From positions 6,531 to 70,530 of the forward strand of contig BDDC01000088.1 of assembly GCA_001662425.1 (NCBI GenBank): 64,000 nt of DNA. The letters are read 5' to 3'. The notes below the pieces were generated by a model. The model saw only the letters and a program-made list of their open reading frames with translations, was not told where the DNA came from and did no database searches. Source of the stretch: Chlamydomonas sphaeroides. Taxonomy: Eukaryota; Chlorophyta; Chlorophyceae; Chlamydomonadales; Chlamydomonadaceae. This document shows, piece after piece, positions 56,241-64,000 of this stretch (position 1 is its first letter; each line of letters begins with the position of its first letter). A program made the translations under genes and the position numbers.

Positions 56241-58646
56241 CCCACGCACCCACGGCCACGACGCCCAGGTCGCCGCTGGTTTCGTAGGCCTTCTTGATGC
56301 TCGCCTCGTTCTTGCCGGTGGCCTCGCACAGCGCCTGCGGGGGAGGCGCGGGACAAGCGCGGCAGGGGCGGGACATGGAGGGGGCTGGGCTTGATGCGCA
56401 GGTAGGGGCGGGACATGGTGGGGGCGGGGCTTGGTGCGCAGGTAGGCAGCACCGCTCCGCAGACACCGGCCCCTGCTGCAGCAAGCCAAGGGGGGCCATC
56501 CCCTGGTAGTGCCCAACACGCTGGCCGGCGTGCGTGTCACCCACCCCGCGGCCGCCGGCGTGCGTGTGACCCACCCCGCGGCCGCTTTCTACTATCATCA
56601 TCACCTCTCTCCGCATCTAGTACCCCTCTCGGTTCACCGGCGCCCCTGCCCCCTGGCCCCCACTCGCCCGTATAAGCGTGGCCTCCCCGATGCCCAGCTC
56701 GATGCCGGTGTGGGCCGGAGCCACCCGGTTGACGCACAGGTAGGTGGCGGGCAGCAGGTCGGCCGGCTGCGTGGCCAGCATCGCCCGGAAGGCAGACACA
56801 AGCAGCGCCACGATCTCCAGCCGCTTGGTGGTCTCCGCGATGGCCTGCGGGGAAAGGAGGGAGGGAGGGAGGGGGAAGCAGGTGTCAGGTGCCAGGCCCA
56901 GCGCGCGGGCGAGGCGTGGCTGGTCGAAGCGCGTTGGAGCGGGCAGGGCGCGCAGCTGGGTGGCCAGGCGTGGCGGCGCGGTTGCAAGCGCAGCTGGGCG
57001 GGTGGGCAGCAGTGGCGGCGGCGGCAGGGGCGCTGGCTGCCGTGGCGACGGGCGCACCTCGAAGGTGTTGGCCAGCAGCGCGTAGGGCACGGGCGCGCCC
57101 TCCTTCCAGGTGATGAGCTTGCGGAAGTCGTCCTCCGCGTACTTGGCCGCAGCCGCCAGCGCGCCCGTGCCAACGCCCTCCATCTGCGGCCAGGGGGAGG
57201 GGCGAGAGGTCAGAGGGAGGGGCGAGAGGTCAGAGGGAGGGGCGAGAGGTCTGAGGGCGGGGCGAGAGGTCTGAGGGCGGGGCGAGAGGTCTGAGGGAGG
57301 GGCGAGAGGTCTGAGGGAGGGGCGAGAGGTCAGAGCGCTCGTCGCATGCGTGCCCGTGAGGTCCGCCTAACCGCGGCAGACCACCGTCCAGCGGCCAGGG
57401 AGGCTGCTCAGCTGCAGCCGCGCTATAGCGAGCAGCGGCCGCCACGAGCCGCACGCCAAGCGGCACGCAGCGCGATAGACATTTGGGAGCGGCGCGCAAC
57501 GGGGTGCAGCACAGGCAGATGCCGTACCGTGGCTCCCTTGGCAGCCCCCTTGGTGCCCTTCTTCTTGGCGCCCTTTCTCTTGGCGCCGGGCAGCGCGCCC
57601 TCCGGCAGAATGGGGTTGGCCTCGCCGCCCTCGTCCTCGTCGCTGTCCGAGATGGGGTCCTCATCCTCATCCTCGTCGCCGTCCGCCGCCGCCGCAGCGC
57701 CGTCCTCGCCGTCCTCCTCGCGCGTGCTCTTGGCCCCCGCGGCCAGCCGCTTGGCCTTGGCGGCGGGGCTCGCGGAGGCTGGCGTCTTAGCCTTGGCCTT
57801 GGCCTTGCCGGCCGGGGACGCGGCGGCCGGCGAGGCGGCGGCGGCGGCGGCCTTGCGTGCGGCGGGGCGCTGGAAGATGGAAGCCAGAGGGCCGCTGGGT
57901 TTGGGCGCGCCGCCTCCAGAGGTGCTGGGGGCGGCGGTGCTGGGTGCCGCGGCCGGCTCAGCGTCCGCGTCGGGGGCCTGCGGCGGCGTGGCAGGGGTGG
58001 CAAGGGCTGTGATGACTGCCACGTGTCAATGGCGCCCCGACCCCAAGCAGGAACGCCTGCCCCCTGGAACCCGTTGCGTCCCTGGATTCACAATTGAATG
58101 CGCCCTTGGGTCCCGCTGCCGCATCTGAATCTGACTGCGCCTTGGGATCCGGGCGCACCTTGGGCGTGGTGGCAGCGGGCGCCATTGCCCCCGCCTCCTT
58201 CATGGGCTCGTCCAGGGACTCCATCGCAGCAACCCCGACCGCAGCGCCGGTACCCGGGGCGGGCCCCGGCTTGGCAACATCGTCCTCGTCCTCATCCTCG
58301 TCCTGGATGACCGTCCGCCGCAGCCGCTTGCGGGCGGGCTTGGCGTCCGCGCCAGCGTTCTCCTGCGGCCAAGGTGCGTGCCACGCCCTCACGTATGTCC
58401 TCCCGTCACCCCTGGACACTCGCCCGCCCCTCAGGCCAGCCACGCGCCATAACCGTCATTCCAACGTTCGGGTGAAAGCACCTGATCACTGTCAGGCTCC
58501 TGCTTCGCGGGCTCCGGCTTGGCCTCCGGTGCTGCCGGCTCGGGTTTGGGCTTCGGGGCGGGTACTGCAGCTGGCTTTGCCGCCGAGTCCTTGCCGGCAG
58601 GTTTGTTGCCGTTAGAAAAGAAGGCGCCGATGCTCTTTTGCTTCAT
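51170..58646 (-). CDS. LIG1: DNA ligase I (ATP-dependent)
   Basis: Twenty exons (58646-58482, 58362-58092, 58006-57528, 57183-57058, 56844-56668, 56334-56250, 55938-55853, 55645-55544, 55044-54874, 54673-54581, 54345-54215, 54003-53862, 53653-53600, 53295-53134, 53015-52896, 52701-52635, 52376-52220, 52034-51897, 51577-51469, 51208-51170) give about 957 aa. It joins Okazaki fragments and seals repair nicks. The first residues contain a PCNA-binding PIP box (QKSIGAFF). A long acidic and Lys-rich disordered region runs to about 305. Then come the DNA-binding domain (DFRKLITWKEGAP...SLQAKLRIGLAEQSV), the adenylation domain with motif I EYKYDGERAQVH (active Lys607), FDSEAVAYD, EGLIVKTL, KRSSHWLKLKKDYM, and the OB-fold ending PRLIRVREDKGPEDATS. 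The exon 2/3 junction is less certain. Three introns use GC donors. Confidence 0.94.
51601..51788. repeat. 47-bp tandem repeat, four copies
   Basis: Copies start at 51601, 51648, 51695 and 51742 and share GTCCGTGAAGCCCGCAGCGC or a one-base variant, with few substitutions. The array lies in the LIG1 intron between the last OB-fold exons (51896-51578). Confidence 0.95.
53393..53530. repeat. GGTGCA-based minisatellite
   Basis: Interspersed GCAGGT hexamers and GGAGTGCAGGTG variants in the LIG1 intron between 53599 and 53296. Confidence 0.9.
55119..55489. other. Assembly gap, 371 N
   Basis: Run of N flanked on both sides by GGGTGGGTG repeats. It falls wholly inside the LIG1 intron between 55543 and 55045, because the flanking exons join in frame as RSLQ-AKLRIGLAEQ, the usual ligase I sequence at this point. 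Confidence 1.
57193..57330. repeat. 20-bp tandem repeat, seven copies
   Basis: GGCGAGAGGT recurs every 20 nt from 57201 to 57321, with GAGGGAGG or GAGGGCGG between. It lies in the LIG1 intron between 57527 and 57184. Confidence 0.95.
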
Positions 58647-59398
58647 CGCTGCAGCGCCTTGCGCACAATGGCGCGAATTGTCTGGCGCAGCTCGCTACGA
58701 GCGCCCTTCAGGGCCAGGTGGTCACGAGATGCCTCACTGCAACCTATCGATATATTTAAAGCATTCAGGAGTGATATGGCTGGAGAGTGACGGAACTCGC
58801 TCTTGAACTCGCGAAGTCGGTGATGCGTCAGCCTATAGTTGCTTCTGTAAGCCTGCTAGGAGTGTAGGTAGATGTCACTTAGTAAGTAGCAAAGCTGCTT
58901 GGCTTCCGCCGAGCGAGGACCTTGCCGCGAGCATAGCACGCGCAGCAGGAGCACGCACGTCCCCAGCCAACTCCCCTCCTGGCCCCCCTGAAGGCTTTCA
59001 TGTCGCTTGCTCAGACAGCTTAATGGACTCCACATGCCAATGGACCTCGCAAGTAAGAACTTGCAGCGGGCTTACAAGCGCTGGGGATGACCCCGAAAAA
59101 CGTGACAGCCCTGCTGACCTCCGACTACCTGATCATCCCCGTGTCGACAAGACTGACCCCGGCTGGCTTGCGCCGCCAAGTGCCATCGCGTGTGGCCACG
59201 CGCCCATTACCCCCTACAAGCCAACGACCCTCAAACACCCCTGCAGTGCTACGCCGCACACGTCACAGTACGCCGGCAACAACGCAAGCCACCACTGCCT
59301 CTCACAGGGCAGCCCTCGCGCGCCCCACACCGTGTGCAGCACACCGCACACTGCCACTCAACGACAAGCGCCCACCGCTACCCGGCGGGAGTATGCGC
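58647..59398. promoter_or_regulatory. LIG1 upstream region with TATA-like run
   Basis: Spacer between LIG1 (start 58646) and the stop codon of the isopropylmalate dehydrogenase gene, both on the minus strand. On the minus strand TTTAAATATAT at 58750-58760 lies about 105 nt before the LIG1 ATG and could be a TATA box. No other gene seen. Confidence 0.35.
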
Positions 59399-62300
59399 TC
59401 AGAGGTGCTTCATGAGCGCGGCGCCCATCTCGCTGCACTTGACCAGCTTGGTGTCCGGGCCCTCCCTGCGAGCAGCGCAGCGCCAACAGCACGAGCGGCG
59501 GCGGTCATGAACGCATGGCAACATGTGCATCCCTTGCCGCACCGCGCCGCACGAGGAGGGTCCCCGCTGGGCTCAGTCATAGCGATTGCTGCCCCTTCCC
59601 TGCCCGCCCGCTGCCTGCTGCCCCTGGCAGAGCGCGCCCACTCTTCCCCGACGGCAGCGTCCCCATCGCCACCTCTTAGGCCAAACACAACCCGCCCGCT
59701 CACTTGTAGATGTCGCCGGTGCGGAGGCCGGCATCCAGCACCGCGTTGACGGCGCTCTCCAGGCGGTCGGCCACCTTGGGGATGGCCAGGTCGTACCTGG
59801 GGCGGAGGGGGCGTGGACGAAGGGCCGGGAGCAGGGGCAGGGACAGGTCATGGTGGGGGCGGGGCGGGGGGGGGCCCAACTAGGGCCACGAGCAGCCAGG
59901 AGCAGCCACGAGCCCCTATGTCAGCACCACGCCCGTCGTTTGACAGGGGTGATACGCGCTGCACGGCCGGCCTCGCACCTTCCCAGCACGCCCCCACCCC
60001 CACCCCCAGCCCAACCCAAACCCCTGCCCCCACCTGCACATCATGGCGGCCGACAGCACCATGGCCAGCGGGTTGGCCACGTCCTTGCCCGCAATGTCGG
60101 GCGCAGAGCCGTGCACCGGCTCGTAGATGCCGGGGCCCGAGCCGCTGATGGAGGCGGACGGCAGCAGGCCCAGCGAGCCCGCCAGCATGGACGCCTCGTC
60201 CGACAGGATGTCGCCGAAGATGTTGCCTGCGGGGGGCCGGTAGTGGCGGGAGGGGGTGCCGCATCGGCTATTGGCAGTATGCCAAGCCCTAGCGTTGCTG
60301 CTGCCCGCCCCTGGCTGCCCTGCTGGCTCTGGCCGCCGCCCAAGCCGCTGCCGCCGCCCCCTCCCACAGCCGCGCCGCACCGGTGACGATGACGTCGAAG
60401 TACTTGGGGTTGCGCAGCAGCTGCATGGCCGCGTTGTCGATGTACATGTGGCTCAGCTCCACGTCGGGGTAGTCCTTGCCCACGCGGATGACCACCTCCT
60501 TCCACAGCTGGCTCACCTGCGAGGGGAGCGGCGGCGGCGAGCGAGGAGGAGGGGAGCGGGCGGGAGGTCAAGTGGCGAGGGCGGGGGCACGGTGGGGGCG
60601 CGTGTGGGAGTTGCACGCGGCGCGGTGGCGACCGTGCAAGCGGTGGCGACCACGGCCGCAAGAGGCACGGCGCGCCGTAACTGGCGGCCTCGCACCCGCA
60701 ACCCCCGGCCGGCAGCTGCGTCATGCACTGCGCTGCGCGCCTTGGCGCGAGCCGAATGTTGCTGTGCCTTGCATGCCCAGCCCCGCCCGGCCGCTCGCAC
60801 GCTGGCCCTGTATCCCCCCTGCATCCCCCTCGCTCGCCCCCTTCTCTCCCCTGCGCCGCACCTCCAGCACGTTGCTCTTCTCCACGCTGCAGAGGCGCTT
60901 GCCGCGCTTGCGGGCGGCGTCAAAGGCCACGCGGGCGATGCGCTCCACCTCGGGCTCGCTGCGGCGCGCGGGCCAGCAGGGTTGTAAAGCGTTGCGTAGT
61001 GTTGCAGCACGGAGGCACCCACACGCGGCGTGTGGCCCTTCCAGCCACCAGCGACAGCCTGGTAACGCCGCCCAGTCTTTGCACCCGCCTTCCACCCCCT
61101 CAAATGGCGCAGCCGCGGCCTCCGGACCCGCAGCCAGGTGGCTAAGGTTGCGCTCGTCAGGTTGGTTCACACTTGATGGCTTCAAATGCATTCAGCGGTC
61201 TAGTTGAAAGACCAACCCTACCGTTGGGGCCCCCGCGCACCTGTACACGTCGGTGTTGTAGCCGATGCGCTCGCCCTTGTCGTTGGTGCCGAAGCCGCGG
61301 GGCTGGCCGAAGTAGATGCCGCCCACCAGCTCGCGCACGATGAGGATGTCCACGCCCTCCACCAGCTCGCGCTTGAGCGGCGACGAGTCAGCCAGCTGGG
61401 GGGCCGCACGGGGAGGAAGGGGGCACGAGGGCGGGCCGGCGTGGGTGGGGTGGGTGCTGGTCCCGGCGTGCGGCTGGGCGCCGCAGCCAACGCAGCGGCG
61501 GCGGCGGCGACGTGGAGCCGAGGAACAGCCGCCGCGCCCAGCCGTCACACAGCAGTCTAGCCAGCAGGCTCGGCCGCCGCCGCGCCACTGCCACACCGGT
61601 GCTGCCAACCCAACCAAGCCTCCCAAGCTTCGCTGCCGGCGCCCGCATCGCCACGCGTCCATACCCTGCCGCTGTGCCGTCAGCGAGCATGATGCGGCAG
61701 CCTCCGCCCTCCCAGGGCTCGTTCAAGCGTGAGCCGCAGCCCGATGTGTACCGGTAGCTGTAACTCCATCAGCATCCCAACTCTGCTCCTCACCTGGCGC
61801 GGCACGATGGCGGGCCGCAGGTTGGCGAAGGCGTTGAGGCCGGCGCGGATGGCCAGCAGGCCGCGCTCGGGGCGCTGCGCGCTGGGCAGCGTGTCCCACT
61901 TGTAGCTGCGGGGAGGGGCGGCGGGCGGCAAGGGGAGCGCGCGTCGGCAGGGGCGCAGGCGAGGCGCGGCCCGGGGCGCAGCGGCGGCCGGCAGGAGCGC
62001 ATGGGCAGCGGCGGTGGGGCAGCGCAGCGAGGGGTGGTGCCACCGGCAAGCTGGCTGGGTCGGCGCGGTGGGGCTGCGGAGCAGGTTAGGCAGGCACAGC
62101 GCGCCCCGAGACAGTGCGGGCGCCAGGGTCCAGGTTGTCAGGCGCGCAGGCCTCCGGTCCCGCCCGGCGGCAACCCAAGCGCGGCCCCTGCACCCTGCTC
62201 TTTGCGGGGCTGGAGGACTGCAGAGCGGCCGACGCTTGCTGGTGGCGCTGCCAGTGCCCACCCGCCGATGGCCGCAAGCAGCACGGCGTCGCTGGCCTTG

Positions 62301-62602
62301 GCCGTCGCCAGCGTCTCGTCGGGCAGCGGCTGGCCAGTGGCGTCGATGGCCGCGCCACCGATCAGGCGGGTCGTGTACTCAAACTGCTCGCCCTCCTTGC
62401 TGCCCGCGGCCGTGAGCGCCTTGAGCGCCACCTCCATAATTTCCGGGCCGATGCCGTCGCCCGGCAGCACACAGATCTTGTGCACCTTGCACACAGTCGT
62501 GATGCGCGCGGAGCGGGACACGCGGCTAGCAACCTGGGCAGGCCGGGCGACCACGCGCCGACCGGCGACGCGGCTCATCATCTGCTTGCCAACGAGCGCC
62601 AT
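59399..62602 (-). CDS. IPMDH: 3-isopropylmalate dehydrogenase, plastid
   Basis: Eight exons (62602-62262, 61905-61794, 61395-61241, 60958-60862, 60516-60381, 60226-60034, 59796-59704, 59465-59399) give 397 aa. It catalyses the NAD-dependent oxidative decarboxylation of 3-isopropylmalate in leucine synthesis, which occurs in plastids. The first 40 residues are Arg/Val/Ser-rich without acidic residues, a transit peptide. The enzyme then starts ICVLPGDGIGPEIMEVALK. Other family marks are AAIGGYKWD, LRPAIVPRQ, VRELVGGIYFGQPRG, VEKSNVLEVSQLWKEVV, the metal-binding MYIDNAAMQL and GDILSDEASMLAGSLG, and the NAD-binding EPVHGSAPDIAGKDVANP. The length matches the mature bacterial enzyme plus a transit peptide. 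It is divergent from the gene at 63074. Confidence 0.96.
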
Positions 62603-63073
62603 TGCAGCTACCTAGGTAACGAAAAGCACCTAGAATGTTGGGGAGTGGGAAGAGACCCAATTGGGCATGAGCTTTGCCATAGTTCTGCCCCCATGAAACA
62701 TTCGGCTGTCGTCACCCAGCCCACGTACCCCCACTGACACGCTTCACCTATACATAGCTTGACAGTGACACATCAACGACGCAGTACGTGTGTGCCTCCG
62801 ACAGCGAGGGAAGTGTATAACTTTGACCGGTCGCGACTGAGCGCCACGAGCGCCACTGGCCATGAGCCACCTCGTGGGAGCCATCGTAGTAGTGCCGGGT
62901 TCAGCATGGTCACCGCCACAGGTGAGTGAGCTCGCGACCGAGTCGCCAGTCGGATTGTTGAAATGCGCAGGCACGGCCTCATGCCCCATTGACCCTCGCC
63001 GGCAAACCAGCGATTGCCACTGATACCTGTGGCAGTAGCTGCGAGTGCGGCGGCCCCTCAGGACCGCAACAGT
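62603..63073. promoter_or_regulatory. Divergent promoter region, 471 bp
   Basis: Spacer between the isopropylmalate dehydrogenase (-) and the partial gene (+). No defined element recognised. Confidence 0.35.
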
Positions 63074-64000
63074 ATGCTAGGCCCCATGCCACATCCTCGG
63101 CGACCTCCCAAACGGCCTCTTCGCCATCCCCGCGCACACCTTCCCATTGCGCAGGAGGCTAAGACGGTGGCATCAGTCGTCAGCTTCGCGCGGGGCACCA
63201 GGGCTTACCCCGAGGGTGAGGCTGTGGCCAAAGACCAGGGGCAACGAGGATGTTTGGAGCCAGCGCGGCCCTGCCACGTGCACCGAGCCCCCGCGCTGCT
63301 CGCTCACCGGCTGCATCGTGGACCCTCCTCCATGCCTGTGCAGGGAGAGTCCGCATCCTGTGCGATGACGGGTGAGGCACCGCACCTGCTGCTGCCCCTT
63401 GGGGGCTCTCGCCTAGCACCGCAGATTACCCAACCAGCATGTAAGCCCTCGCCCAGCAGCCAGCGCATCAGACAACACCCTGCACGCTGCACGGTCCCTG
63501 CCCCATCCAGGACTGACCTCTGGTGGGACGTTGCAAAGCTGCCTTTGGAGTGGATCTCCGAGCCCGCGCCCAGCCATGACCAGGCGCACACGCCGCCGCC
63601 CGCGACGACGCCCCGCCGCCGCCGCACAGCCACCGCCGCCGCGCCCACGCCCGGCGCCACGCCCGCCACCGCCGCCAAGCGCGAGAGCTCGCGCGCCCGG
63701 CGCACCTCCACGCGCGCCTCTGACGGCTACGACAGCGGCCTGGGCGCGCTGAGCGACGAGGGCGACGCGGCGCTGGTGGCGGGCACCGCGCCTCGTAGCA
63801 GCCGCGGCACCCGGGGCCGCACCTCGGGGCTGCAGGTCACGGCGCTGGGCACCGCCTCCAAGCTGGCGGTGGCGCTGGACCACGACACCGCGCTGCTCTC
63901 CGACGACGGTGCGGAGGCGGGCGCCGCCACCACCGGCGGCCTGAGGCGCAGCACCCGGCAGCGCAAGTCGCTGCGCTTCGCGCCGGGCACCTACAGCCCC
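63074..64000 (+). CDS. Tudor-like basic protein, 5' part only
   Basis: Three exons (63074-63215, 63344-63371, 63511 to beyond 64000) join in phases 1 and 2. The second ends at a GT donor and the third stays open to the window edge. Joined residues 28-75 read VASVVSFARGTRAYPEG, RVRILCDDGTDLWWDV, AKLPLEWISEPAPS. This has the look of a Tudor/PWWP-like barrel (V-x-F...YP-x-G-x-V-x-I-x-x-DDG-x-x-x-W). The rest is disordered and rich in Thr/Ala/Arg/Pro, with basic patches such as RRSTRQRKSLRFAPG near the edge. That fits a chromatin or DNA-associated protein. The start ATG at 63074 is the only in-frame one with a clean upstream context that I see; an earlier exon is possible. Confidence 0.55.
   Translation, partial: MLGPMPHPRRPPKRPLRHPRAHLPIAQEAKTVASVVSFARGTRAYPEGEAVAKDQGQRGCLEPARPCHVHRAPALLAHRLHRGPSSMPVQGESASCAMTGEAPHLLLPLGGSRLAPQITQPACKPSPSSQRIRQHPARCTVPAPSRTDLWWDVAKLPLEWISEPAPSHDQAHTPPPATTPRRRRTATAAAPTPGATPATAAKRESSRARRTSTRASDGYDSGLGALSDEGDAALVAGTAPRSSRGTRGRTSGLQVTALGTASKLAVALDHDTALLSDDGAEAGAATTGGLRRSTRQRKSLRFAPGTYSP

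Noticed and set aside
54389..56452. Long minus-strand frame of 687 codons
   Set aside because: It runs straight through 371 N and through several LIG1 introns; conserved ligase segments fall in different frames joined by splice sites.
1..64000. CRISPR arrays, operons, ribosome binding sites or other prokaryotic features
   Set aside because: Intron-rich eukaryotic genes with alternating strands; tandem repeats found have no spacer structure.
1..64000. tRNA or rRNA genes
   Set aside because: I saw no convincing cloverleaf with B-box or rRNA-like stretch when reading by eye; a tRNAscan run would decide.

Overview
The window looks like a nuclear contig from a green alga (Chlorophyta, probably Chlorophyceae; I cannot name the genus). 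The evidence is very high GC, roughly 14 intron-rich genes with short GT-AG introns (about 119 in my models, five of them GC-AG), N-gaps inside low-complexity sequence, and clear plant/algal orthologues. I built gene models by joining open segments at splice sites and checking that the phase carries through; every model below keeps frame from start to stop, except where noted.

Layout, left to right. 0.8-1.8 kb (-): a small secreted Cys-rich protein. 2.2-4.4 kb (+): a secreted SdiA-regulated-type beta-propeller protein. 5.1-10.2 kb (-): diacylglycerol kinase. 10.6-12.0 kb (+): mitochondrial CGFS monothiol glutaredoxin. 12.9-17.3 kb (-): VMS1/ANKZF1, the peptidyl-tRNA release factor of ribosome quality control. 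17.6-18.6 kb (+): an unidentified, possibly plastid protein. 19.5-30.9 kb (-): three secreted-protein genes in a row on one strand; the first and third are clear paralogues with the same nine-exon structure, and the spacers hold retroelement debris. 30.9-33.9 kb: gene-poor, Pro-rich, repeat-bearing DNA with an assembly gap. 33.9-43.0 kb (+): a large kinesin-4-like motor (20 exons). 44.4-44.9 kb (-): intronless RLP24. 45.4-50.4 kb (+): TFIP11/Ntr1-type splicing factor. 51.2-58.6 kb (-): DNA ligase I (20 exons) with several tandem repeats in its introns. 59.4-62.6 kb (-): 3-isopropylmalate dehydrogenase. 63.1 kb to the end (+): the 5' part of a Tudor-like basic protein that runs off the window.

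Most of the window is housekeeping: lipid signalling, Fe-S supply, ribosome quality control, ribosome biogenesis, splicing, DNA replication and leucine synthesis. Five neighbouring pairs are divergent with only about 360-540 bp between start codons, so shared promoters are likely. The least ordinary part is 19.5-33.9 kb. There the secreted paralogues carry a conserved Gly-Cys-Thr with a His 17 residues later, the same spacing as the catalytic pair of CheD-type deamidases. This is the best candidate for an undescribed function, but the link is a motif-level inference only.
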